Below are positions 51,781 through 58,929 of a stretch of DNA of 64,000 nucleotides, one piece after another. Every line of letters starts with the position of its first letter. Within the stretch, counting starts at the first letter, position 1. The stretch comes from Amycolatopsis orientalis DSM 40040 = KCTC 9412 (GTDB lineage: Bacteria > Actinomycetota > Actinomycetes > Mycobacteriales > Pseudonocardiaceae). Location of the stretch: NCBI RefSeq assembly GCF_000478275.1, contig NZ_ASJB01000046.1, positions 133,543-197,542 of the forward strand, in the 5' to 3' direction. The notes below the pieces were generated by a model. That model was not told where the DNA came from, did no database searches, and saw only the letters and a program-made list of their open reading frames with translations. A program made the position numbers and the translations under genes.

Positions 51781-53346
51781 ATGCCGGAAGAGGAGCACGG
51801 GGTGGTGGCGGGTCCGCCGCTCGCGGTACTGGGCGCGCTGCCCGGCGGGCCGCGGGTCGAGCAGCTGCTCGAACGGGCGGTGGGCGCCGCGCCCGGCAGG
51901 CTCGCGGTCGCCTCGCTCACCTACGCCGAACTCGACCGGGCCTCGACCCGGTTCGCGCTGGCACTGCGGGCGATGGGGATCGGGCCGGGTGACGTCGTGG
52001 CCCTGCCGATGGCACTCGACCGGCGGTTCGCCATCGGGTTCTTCGGGATCGCGAAGGCGGGTGCGGTGAGCGCGCTCGTCAATCCGCTGCTGCGGGAAGA
52101 GGCGCTCGCGCACGTGCTGGCGCTCTGCGGGGCGAGGACGGCGTTCGTCACCGAAGGCCAGCACCGGGTGCTCGCGGCGGTCCGCGATCGGTTGCCCGCA
52201 CTGGAGAACGTCTTCCTGCTCGGCGACGGCGCGGTGACCGGTCTGTCCTCAATGGACGATCTGATCGCCGCGGCCCCCGAGGCGGTGCTGCCGGAACCCT
52301 CCGCCGGGCCGGACGATCTCGCCTGCCTGCAGTTCACCAGCGGCACCACCGGACCGGCCAAGGCGGTGCGGCTCAGCCACCGGAACCTCACCGTCAACGC
52401 GGCGCAGACCGCGTGGTGCCACCGGTTGTCGGCGGATTCGGTACTGGTGAACCACTTGCCGACCTTTCACCTGATGCACCTGACGATCGGCGTCACCGTC
52501 GCGGCCCGGCACGTGCTGTGTCCCGGAGACGACCTCCTCGGGGCGATCGCGACGGCGCGGGCCGAAGGCGGGACGCATTTCTACAGCCTGCCGGTGCGGC
52601 TGGCCAGGCTGGCCGCCCGGCCGGAGCTGCCCACGCTGCGGGTGCCGTCGCTCCAGGCGATCCTCTCCGGCGGTTCGGCGATGCCGCCGTCCGCGACGGA
52701 CACCCTGTCCGCCGCGTTCGGCGTGCCGGTCGTCCAGGGTTTCGGGCTGGCCGAGACGGCGCCGTCGACCCACCTCGGCAGTCTCGACCGGCCCAAGACG
52801 GGCTCGTCCGGACCGCCCGTCCCCGGCACGTTCGCCCGCGTCGTCGACCTCGACACCGGGGTGCCGCTCGAACCGGGCTCGAACGGGGAGATCCAGGTCC
52901 GCGGCCCGCAGCTGATGCTCGGCTACCTCGGCCGGGACGCGGCCGAGGATCTGCCCGGCGGCTGGCTCGCCACCGGCGACGTCGGCCATCACGACGAGGA
53001 CGGCTACCTGTTCGTCGTGGACCGGATCAAGGACGTCTTCAAATGCGACAACTGGCTGGTGACCCCCAGCGAGATCGAGAAGGTACTGCTCCGGCATCCC
53101 GGGGTCGCCGACTGCGTCGTCCTCGACCTGCCCCACGAATTCAGCGGGGCGGTCGCGCACGCCGTCGTCGTCCCCTCGGCCGAACCGGCCACGGCCGGGG
53201 AACTGGCGACCTTCGTCAACACCCGGCTGCCCTACTACGAACACCTGCACGGAGTCCATTTCGCCGACTCGGTCCACCGGTCGCCGACGGGCAAGGTGCA
53301 GCGGCGTGATCTGCGAGAACAGTTGATGGCGAAGACAAGGAGCTAG
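51781..53346 (+). CDS. acyl-CoA ligase (AMP-forming, OxyH-like)
   Basis: A 521-residue ANL enzyme. The AMP signature is LQFTSGTTGPAKAVRLSHRN, with later motifs VQGFGLAETAPST and GWLATGDVGHHDEDGYLFVVDRIKDVFKCDNWLVTPSEIE, and the C-terminal catalytic Lys in SPTGKVQRRD. It makes an acyl-adenylate and then a CoA (or carrier) thioester. OxyH-type ligases occur in tetracycline clusters with unclear roles; SF2575's SsfL-type ligases load an aryl acid. ATG 51781 is the first gene of a four-gene forward unit (ligase, ABM oxygenase, methyltransferase, transacylase). It may activate the starter or a pendant acid; no other acid-forming gene is seen. Confidence 0.92.
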   Translation: MPEEEHGVVAGPPLAVLGALPGGPRVEQLLERAVGAAPGRLAVASLTYAELDRASTRFALALRAMGIGPGDVVALPMALDRRFAIGFFGIAKAGAVSALVNPLLREEALAHVLALCGARTAFVTEGQHRVLAAVRDRLPALENVFLLGDGAVTGLSSMDDLIAAAPEAVLPEPSAGPDDLACLQFTSGTTGPAKAVRLSHRNLTVNAAQTAWCHRLSADSVLVNHLPTFHLMHLTIGVTVAARHVLCPGDDLLGAIATARAEGGTHFYSLPVRLARLAARPELPTLRVPSLQAILSGGSAMPPSATDTLSAAFGVPVVQGFGLAETAPSTHLGSLDRPKTGSSGPPVPGTFARVVDLDTGVPLEPGSNGEIQVRGPQLMLGYLGRDAAEDLPGGWLATGDVGHHDEDGYLFVVDRIKDVFKCDNWLVTPSEIEKVLLRHPGVADCVVLDLPHEFSGAVAHAVVVPSAEPATAGELATFVNTRLPYYEHLHGVHFADSVHRSPTGKVQRRDLREQLMAKTRS

Positions 53347-53347
53347 C

Positions 53348-53653
53348 GTGTTCATCTTCATCGACCGGATGACCGTGACCGGTGACCTGGCGGACTACCA
53401 GCGGATCATCGGCCGGATCTCCGAGCATATGGCGGCCCAGCCCGGTTTCCGGACCCACCGGCTGTACCGGAACTCGAAGAACCCCCTCGAATACGTGGAA
53501 ATCGCCGAATGGGAGAACGCGGACCTGCACAAGCGGGCCACCGGGCAGCCGGGATTCCGCGAGCCGCTCGGTGAGCTGCTGAAGCACGCCACCGTCGAAT
53601 TCGCCACCTACGAACAGGTTTCCGGGCACGACGCCGCCGAGGTGACCCGGTGA
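53348..53653 (+). CDS. antibiotic biosynthesis monooxygenase (ABM) domain protein
   Basis: A 101-residue dimeric ferredoxin-like barrel protein of the ABM/YgiN family (MFIFIDRMTVTGDLADYQRIIGRISEHMAAQPGFRTHRLYRNSKNP, then YVEIAEWENADLHKRA). Proteins of this type (TcmH, ActVA-Orf6, OxyG) oxidise anthrone-like intermediates to quinones without cofactor, or act as helpers in cyclisation. GTG 53348 lies 1 base after the ligase stop and the stop overlaps the next start (GTGA), so translation is coupled. A role in oxidising the naphthacene ring is likely. Confidence 0.88.
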   Translation: MFIFIDRMTVTGDLADYQRIIGRISEHMAAQPGFRTHRLYRNSKNPLEYVEIAEWENADLHKRATGQPGFREPLGELLKHATVEFATYEQVSGHDAAEVTR

Positions 53654-54672
53654 GCGCGACGGCCCTGCCGCGTTCGGTGCGGCGCTTCCGGGAGCTGTTC
53701 CTGAGCGCCGCCTGCGCGGCCGCCGTCCGTGCGGCGGCCCGGCTCGGGCTCGCGGACGCCATCGGCGACGAAGCCGAGCCGGTGTCCACAGTGGCCGATC
53801 GGCTGGGCGTGGACACCGGGGCGCTGCGACGGCTGCTGCGAGCGCTGGCCAGCAACGGCATCTTCGCCGAGGCGCCGGACGACGGCTTCGTGCATACGGA
53901 CATGTCGAAGCTGCTTCGCGAAGACGCGCCCCGCAGCCTGAAGTACAGCGCCCTCTGGGCGACCGAGCCGTGGACGTGGACGCTGTGGCCGCACCTCGAC
54001 GAGGCCGTCCGCACCGGTGAACCGGTCTTCGAAGACTTGCACGGCAAGGACTTCTTCGGCTACCTCCACGCCGAAGCCCCGGAGTCGGCGGAGATCTTCG
54101 ACCGCGCGATGACGCAGTCGAGCAGGCTTTCCGCGATCGCCATCGCGGACGAGCTGGACCTCTCCGGCGCCGAAGTGGTCGCCGACATCGCCGGTGGCCA
54201 GGGGCATGTCCTGGCGACGTTGCTCGAACGCCACCCCGGTCTCCGCGGTGTGCTGTTCGACCTGCCGGAGGTCGTCGCCAACGCCGATCCCCGCCTCGTC
54301 GGTGAGGGGCCGCTGGCGTCCCGGACCGCGCTCGTGCCCGGTGACTGCCGCCACGGCGTCGCCGCGGACGCGGATGTGTACGTGCTGAAGAACATCCTCG
54401 AATGGGATGACGAAAGCACCATCGCCACGCTGCGCGGGATCGCCGAGGGCCGTCCGGGAGCACGGGTGTTCGTCCTGGAGAACCTGCTCGACGGCAGCCC
54501 GGAACTGAAGTTCACCACGGCGATGGATCTGTTGCTGCTGCTGAACGTCGGCGGCCGCAAGCACACCAGGGACGGGCTCGCGGACCTCGTCCGGCGGTCG
54601 GGGCTGCGCCTCGACGAGGTGCGCCCGGTGAACTCCTATCTCCATCTGTTCACCTGCACCGTTCCGGAATAG
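53650..54672 (+). CDS. SAM-dependent methyltransferase, hydroxyindole O-methyltransferase type 2
   Basis: A 340-residue methyltransferase of the same family as the one at 45705. The N-terminal helices contain LSAACAAAVRAAARLGLADAIGDEA; the SAM motif is VADIAGGQGHVLATLLERHPGL, then VYVLKNILEWDDEST and PGARVFVLENLL. GTG 53650 overlaps the ABM stop. OxyF (C-6 C-methyltransferase) is the closest tetracycline counterpart by family, but an O-methyltransferase function fits as well. A weak hairpin (GTGCCCGCCGG / CCGGCGGGCAC) lies between it and the transacylase gene. Confidence 0.88.
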   Translation: MSATALPRSVRRFRELFLSAACAAAVRAAARLGLADAIGDEAEPVSTVADRLGVDTGALRRLLRALASNGIFAEAPDDGFVHTDMSKLLREDAPRSLKYSALWATEPWTWTLWPHLDEAVRTGEPVFEDLHGKDFFGYLHAEAPESAEIFDRAMTQSSRLSAIAIADELDLSGAEVVADIAGGQGHVLATLLERHPGLRGVLFDLPEVVANADPRLVGEGPLASRTALVPGDCRHGVAADADVYVLKNILEWDDESTIATLRGIAEGRPGARVFVLENLLDGSPELKFTTAMDLLLLLNVGGRKHTRDGLADLVRRSGLRLDEVRPVNSYLHLFTCTVPE

Positions 54673-54727
54673 CGGGCCGTGCCCGCCGGTCCCGAGGGGC
54701 CGGCGGGCACCTTGCCGAGAGGACGTC

Positions 54728-55690
54728 GTGTCCGACATCGCCTTCCTGTTGCCCGGCCAGGGCGCTCAGCACCAGGGCATGGCCGTGGAGCTGTACGGCG
54801 AGGAGCCCGTGTTCACCGCCGTGCTGGACGAACTGTTCGGCTTGCTCGGCGCCGAGGGCGCGGCCCTGCGCCGGGATTGGCTCAGCGCGGAACCGTCGGT
54901 ACCGCTGGAAGACGCGTCGAGGGCGCAGCCGTTGTTGTTCGCCGTCGGATACGCGCTCGGCCGGACGCTGATCGCGCGCGGCGTCGTGCCGTCCGCGTTG
55001 CTGGGACACAGCATCGGCGAGTTGGCCGCGGCCGCGCTCGCGGGGGTCTTCGACCTGCCGCACGCGGCGCGGATCCTGTCCTGCCGGAGCCGCGTGCTGG
55101 GCGAGGTGCCCGCCGGAGGACTCCTCGCCGTCGCGGCCCGCCCCGAAGTCCTCACCCCGTACCTGACCGGTGAGGTCGTGATCGGCGCGTACAACGCTCC
55201 CGCGCAGACAGTGCTGGCCGGTCCGGCGGGGCCGCTCGCGGAGGTGGCCGTCCGGCTCGCCGGGGCGGGCCTGGTCCACCAGCGCGTCGCGGCCCGGCAA
55301 CCGTTCCATTCCCCGGCCGTGGCCGAGGCGGCGACCCGGTTCGAAGCCGGGTTCACCGCCGCGGACCTGCGTCCGCCGTCGATCCCGGTGTATTCCACCA
55401 GAACGGCTTCGCCGGTGACCGCCGACGAGGCGGTGAGCCCGGAGTTCTGGGCCGGGCAGCTGGCCGCCCCGGTCCGCTTCCGGTCCGCTTTGGACAGTCT
55501 GCTCGACGGCGGCGCGCGGATCCTGCTGGACCTCGGTCCACGTGGGCTTTCCCTGCTGGCCCTGCGGCATCCGCGGGTCCGCGGCGGTGGTCACCGGGTG
55601 CTCGGCGCCCTGCCGACCACCGCCACCGGAACGCGCACCACCTGGACCGCACTCCTGGACTCCCTGGACTCGCTTGCCTCCCTGGACTGA
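54728..55690 (+). CDS. malonyl-CoA:ACP transacylase (OxyP-like)
   Basis: A 320-residue FabD-like acyltransferase starting MSDIAFLLPGQGAQHQG. The active serine is in LGHSIGELAAA, the substrate-binding His in RQPFHSP, and the Q-G-A-Q loop is at residues about 11-14. It loads malonyl (or removes wrongly primed acetyl) units on the ACP. OxyP-type enzymes in tetracycline clusters are thought to edit acetate primers so that malonamate starts the chain. GTG 54728 follows GAGAGGAC. A convergent hairpin follows the stop. Confidence 0.93.
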   Translation: MSDIAFLLPGQGAQHQGMAVELYGEEPVFTAVLDELFGLLGAEGAALRRDWLSAEPSVPLEDASRAQPLLFAVGYALGRTLIARGVVPSALLGHSIGELAAAALAGVFDLPHAARILSCRSRVLGEVPAGGLLAVAARPEVLTPYLTGEVVIGAYNAPAQTVLAGPAGPLAEVAVRLAGAGLVHQRVAARQPFHSPAVAEAATRFEAGFTAADLRPPSIPVYSTRTASPVTADEAVSPEFWAGQLAAPVRFRSALDSLLDGGARILLDLGPRGLSLLALRHPRVRGGGHRVLGALPTTATGTRTTWTALLDSLDSLASLD

Positions 55691-55710
55691 CCGCCTGGTA
55701 CCGATCGTTT

Positions 55711-55768
55711 TGCGCGTGAAGGCCCCCTTCCCTCTTCTCAGCCGAGGGAAGGGGGCCTTCACGCGCAA
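55711..55768. terminator. bidirectional terminator hairpin
   Basis: A 24-bp-arm inverted repeat (GCGTGAAGGCCCCCTTCCC and its complement) around a 10-base loop, lying between the convergent transacylase and SnoaL-like genes. It shares its arm with the 30857-30907 hairpin. Confidence 0.8.
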
Positions 55769-55778
55769 CAGGAGACGG

Positions 55779-56186
55779 TCAGGGCAGGTCGTCGCGCGTC
55801 ACGAAGCGGGCCTTCACGCGCAGTTCGCCGTTCTCTCGCACCAGGATGTCCCGGCAGACGCAGGTCCGGCGCAACTGGGGATCCTTGCCCTGGAACGTCG
55901 AGAACACCAGCGCGTAGCACGTCGCCTGGAGGTTCCCGTCGGGCAGTTCCTCGACGTCCACCATCCCGTGCCAGTGCCGCCGCTGCTCGCCGGCGGCCTT
56001 CTGCTCGGCCGCGGCCTTGCTCATGGTCGCGATCAGTTCGGCACGGCCGCGCAGCGGTTCCGGCTCGCCGGGGCCGGTGAAGGTGCCGTCCTCGGTGAAG
56101 GTGGCCGCCCACTCCTCGGCGGCACCGGCGTCGAGCAGGTGCATGTGCCGCGCGTAGAACTGCTGGACCTCGACATACGGGCTCAC
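55779..56186 (-). CDS. SnoaL/NTF2-fold protein
   Basis: A 135-residue protein of the NTF2-like (SnoaL, ring-hydroxylase small-subunit) fold: YVEVQQFYARHMHLLDAGAAEEWAATFTEDGTFTG, then RAELIATM and HGMVDVEELPDGNLQATCYALVFSTFQGKD. In polyketide clusters such proteins act as small cyclases or oxygenases. Its role here is not assigned in oxytetracycline, so it may do a step special to this pathway. It is divergent from the aromatase gene. A start at GTG 56186 is used; TGC and GTG choices further in are less likely. Confidence 0.75.
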   Translation of the reverse strand: MSPYVEVQQFYARHMHLLDAGAAEEWAATFTEDGTFTGPGEPEPLRGRAELIATMSKAAAEQKAAGEQRRHWHGMVDVEELPDGNLQATCYALVFSTFQGKDPQLRRTCVCRDILVRENGELRVKARFVTRDDLP

Positions 56187-56231
56187 GGTGTCTCCTCATC
56201 CTCGGTGTCCACCGAGGATCACCCGGCGGCT

Positions 56232-56285
56232 TCGATTCCCGTTCGCGCGCGAGGCGTCCATCCCTGCTGGACGTCTGCTCGAAGC
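56232..56285. promoter_or_regulatory. SARP-like heptads between the SnoaL-like and aromatase genes
   Basis: TCGATTC (56232) and TCGCGCG (56243) are 11 bases apart, GCGTCCA at 56254 is on the same register, and TCGAAGC follows at 56279. GCTTCGATTCCC here is also found at 51669, upstream of the ligase gene. Clear -10 boxes are not seen. Confidence 0.5.
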
Positions 56286-56333
56286 CGGGCCGCGATCGTG
56301 GGCGTACCCAGCCGACGAGGAATGGAGACAGCA

Positions 56334-57233
56334 GTGCGGAAATCGATCGTCGAAGACCAGGTGATGGTGGCGGCTCCCGCCGAACTGGTCCGCCAGCTGA
56401 TCTGTGACGTGACTTCCTGGCCACAGTGGTACCGACCGGCCGTGCACGCCGAATTCCTCGAACCCGACCTGATCCAGCACTGGATGCTCGTCGACGACCA
56501 CAGCGTGCAGACCTGGCGTGAGCGGCGCCGTCTGTCCGACGACGGCACGCAGGTCATCGCGGTCCGCGAGGTCGGCGGCGCGCCGGACGTCACCACCTGG
56601 ACCGTCGAGGAACAGCCGTACGGCAAGACGGCGCTGCGGGTCCGGGCGGAGGTCTCCGCCGGCAGCAGGGAAGCCGACGAGGCTCTCGCGGACGGGTGCC
56701 GCGAATTCCTGGACGCCGTCCGCGACCGGGCCGAGCGGGCGGAGGAACTGGACCGCCTGGTCATCTCCTTCGAGGACCCGCTTTTCGTCTCCGGTGGACT
56801 GGAGGACTGCTACGACTACCTGTTCGAGGCGGACAAGTGGCCGGAGCGCGTTCCGCACGTGCTCGCCCTCGATCTGGAGCAGCCCTCGCCGACGGTCCAG
56901 TTCTTCGACATGGACACGCGCTCCGCGGACGGTTCGGAGCACACCACCCGTTCGGTCCGGATCTGCCTGAGCGGCAACAAGATCGTCTACAAGCAGATCA
57001 AGCCGCCCGCCACGATGGACGCGCACACCGGCCACTGGACGTTCACCGAGACGCCGGAAGGGATCCTGCTCGGCGCGCGGCACACCTGCACCATCAGGCC
57101 GGAGGGCCTGCATCTCCTGGGGGAGGGCACCACCGTCGAAGGCGCCCGCCGGTACCTGCGGAAGGTGCTGAGCGCCAATAGCATGGGCAACCTCCGCCTG
57201 ACCAAGGAGTACGCCGAGGAGCGCGCCAAATGA
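56334..57233 (+). CDS. two-domain polyketide aromatase/cyclase (OxyK-like)
   Basis: A 299-residue START/Bet v1-fold didomain enzyme. Domain 1 holds VMVAAPAELVRQLICDVTSWPQWYRP and domain 2 repeats the fold (VISFEDPLFVSGGLEDCYDYLFEADKWPERVPHV, then WTFTETPEGILLGARHTC). It closes and aromatises the first ring. The GTG at 56334 is favoured for GGAGA, 6 bases upstream; ATG 56322 is an alternative adding four residues. Didomain ARO/CYCs usually act on C-9-reduced chains, which sits oddly with the lack of a ketoreductase here. The stop overlaps the next start (ATGA). Confidence 0.9.
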   Translation: MRKSIVEDQVMVAAPAELVRQLICDVTSWPQWYRPAVHAEFLEPDLIQHWMLVDDHSVQTWRERRRLSDDGTQVIAVREVGGAPDVTTWTVEEQPYGKTALRVRAEVSAGSREADEALADGCREFLDAVRDRAERAEELDRLVISFEDPLFVSGGLEDCYDYLFEADKWPERVPHVLALDLEQPSPTVQFFDMDTRSADGSEHTTRSVRICLSGNKIVYKQIKPPATMDAHTGHWTFTETPEGILLGARHTCTIRPEGLHLLGEGTTVEGARRYLRKVLSANSMGNLRLTKEYAEERAK

Positions 57234-57910
57234 CCGGGGGAACGCTCGAACCCCGCACGGACGAGGTGCTCGCCGGCGCGGCCGTCTACAGCCGGAAGCC
57301 CATCCTCGCCGCGTATGACCTGTGGGTGCTCGGATTCGTGTGCTCGCGGGTGTGGCGCTGCCCGAGTACCCAGATGAAACGGCTGTACGACCGCAACGTC
57401 GACGGGCGGCACCTCGACCTCGGTCCCGGCACCGGGTACTTCCTCGACAAGGCTCGGTTCCCGGTCCCGGATCCGTCGATCGTGTTGCTGGACCTCAACG
57501 AAGACGCCCTGCGCCGCACCGGTGCGCGGCTGGCGCGGTACCGCCCCGAGGCCTACCGGCGTGACGTGTTCGAACCGCTCGACCTCGGCGAGGCGCGCTT
57601 CGGTTCGGTGGGCCTGAACTTCCTGCTGCACTGCCTGCCCGGTTCGATGGCGCACAAGGCGACGGTGTTCGACCAGGTGCTGCCCTACGTCGAACCCGGC
57701 GGCCGGATCTTCGGCAGCACCGTGCTCGCGCGCGGCGTCGAGCACGGCAAGCTGGCGCCGAAGGCGCTGGAATCGCTCAACGGCGACGGCGTGATGAACA
57801 ACCTCGAAGACTCCTTCGAGGAACTGGACGCTCAGCTGGCCGCGCGGTTCTCGCGCTATCGCTTGTGGGCACAGGGTTCGGTGGGGTTGTTCGAGGTGAC
57901 GGTGCTCTGA
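57230..57910 (+). CDS. small class I SAM-dependent methyltransferase
   Basis: A 226-residue methyltransferase with the SAM motif DRNVDGRHLDLGPGTGYFLDKA, then VLLDLNEDALRRTGAR and SVGLNFLLHCLPGSM, of the ubiE/MT-like kind, distinct from the two larger ones here. It starts by ATGA overlap with the aromatase gene. N,N-dimethylation of the C-4 amine (as OxyT does) or an O-methylation are both possible; no further mark decides this. It is the last pathway gene of the unit; a hairpin follows the stop. Confidence 0.85.
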   Translation: MTGGTLEPRTDEVLAGAAVYSRKPILAAYDLWVLGFVCSRVWRCPSTQMKRLYDRNVDGRHLDLGPGTGYFLDKARFPVPDPSIVLLDLNEDALRRTGARLARYRPEAYRRDVFEPLDLGEARFGSVGLNFLLHCLPGSMAHKATVFDQVLPYVEPGGRIFGSTVLARGVEHGKLAPKALESLNGDGVMNNLEDSFEELDAQLAARFSRYRLWAQGSVGLFEVTVL

Positions 57911-57924
57911 CCGAGGTCAGGGTT

Positions 57925-58249
57925 CGAGTGTGGAGGATTTGGGACGTTCAACGTCCCAAATCCTCCACACTCGGGGTGTGCAACGACGAAGAGGTGCCCG
58001 ACCTGCAAAATGCCGACTTCGCCGGGACCCGACCTTGGAAGTCCGTGAAGGACTCCTTCCCCACTCGGGTTGTGCCAGGTTCTGGGGTGCATGTCCCCGA
58101 TCCTCTGTTGATCAAGCTTCACAAACCGGCGTGCCCCGCGCCCATGAAGGAATTGGGACACTCAACGTCCCAATTCCTTCACCGACGGCTGGACCATGAC
58201 GAAGAGGTGCCCGACCTGCAAAATGCCGACTTCGCCGGGACCCGACCTT
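57925..58249. repeat. hairpins and a 52-bp direct repeat
   Basis: The gap 57911-58273 holds two hairpins (57925-57973, arms CGAGTGTGGAGGATTTGGGA and complement; 58146-58180, arms GAAGGAATTGGGAC and complement) and two copies of a 52-bp sequence (57985-58036 and 58198-58249) starting GACGAAGAGGTGCCCGACCT, 213 bases apart. No gene is supported. It looks like a local duplication containing palindromes. Confidence 0.75.
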
Positions 58250-58273
58250 CACGGACCGGCTTCGCGAGCCCCG

Positions 58274-58837
58274 TCAGGCAACGTCCTGGTCCGGCGGCTT
58301 CGCGACGGCGACGTCGGCGCGGAGCCCGGCGATCAAGCGGGAGAGCCCGTATTCGAACGAGGCGGCCGGATCCTCGTCGTGGTCGTCCTCGGCGCGCTGC
58401 TGTTCGTCGATCGCGCAGCCGAGGGTGTACCGGCTGATGGCGAGAATCGCGTGCGTCGCGTCTTCTTCGGTGAAACCGGCTGCCAGCAACGGTTCGATCA
58501 GCGGCGTCATCGCCGAACGCTCGGTGGGGCGGGAGCCGGCGTGCAGGCGCGCGCCGTCCCGGTAGGACAGCAGGGTGCGGCGGATGGTGCGGGCGCGCCG
58601 GGTCAGCCACGCGGCCCAGTCGCCCGCCGCGGGATCGCCCAGCGGCGCGAGTTCGTCGTCCAGCATGGTTTCGGCCATCTGGTCGAGCAGTGCCTGCTTG
58701 CTCTTGAAGTGCGTGTAGAGCGCGGGGCCACGCACGCCGAGCTTTTCCCCGAGCTTGCGCAGGCTCAAGCCGTCGAGCCCGACCTCGTCGAGGAGTTCGA
58801 GCGCGGCTCGAACGTAGCCATCCCGTCTCACGACCAT
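58274..58837 (-). CDS. tetR: tetracycline repressor, TetR class
   Basis: A 187-residue repressor whose C-terminal part matches the tetracycline-binding TetR proteins of Tn10 type: LLSYRDGARLHAGSRPTERSAMTPLIEPLLAAGFT and ATHAILAISRYTLGCAIDEQQ. Arg-Asp-Gly-Ala, the His-x-Gly-x-Arg-Pro stretch and the TLGC-Glu-Gln helix are those that line the drug pocket in the family. The HTH is GLDGLSLRKLGEKLGVRGPALYTHFKSKQALL. ATG 58837 is used; an upstream TTG at 58873 is less likely. It is divergent from an MFS gene over a nested palindrome, the TetR/TetA arrangement. Induction by the cluster's own tetracycline is expected. Confidence 0.92.
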   Translation of the reverse strand: MVVRRDGYVRAALELLDEVGLDGLSLRKLGEKLGVRGPALYTHFKSKQALLDQMAETMLDDELAPLGDPAAGDWAAWLTRRARTIRRTLLSYRDGARLHAGSRPTERSAMTPLIEPLLAAGFTEEDATHAILAISRYTLGCAIDEQQRAEDDHDEDPAASFEYGLSRLIAGLRADVAVAKPPDQDVA

Positions 58838-58881
58838 GCGCACACTTTCGCCCGTCCGCTGTGGACTTGACAACTCGACCG

Positions 58882-58919
58882 AATCTTATCACTGTTAAGA
58901 TCTTAACGCCGATAAGATT
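58882..58919. promoter_or_regulatory. nested TetR operator
   Basis: A 38-base inverted structure: outer arms AATCTTATC (58882-58890) / GATAAGATT (58911-58919) around the perfect 14-mer GTTAAGATCTTAAC (58894-58907). A TTGACA (58867-58872) lies upstream on the plus strand. It sits between the divergent tetR and MFS genes, 45 bases from the former and 11 from the latter start, where repression of both is expected. Confidence 0.85.
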
Positions 58920-58929
58920 GGCTGGTGGG

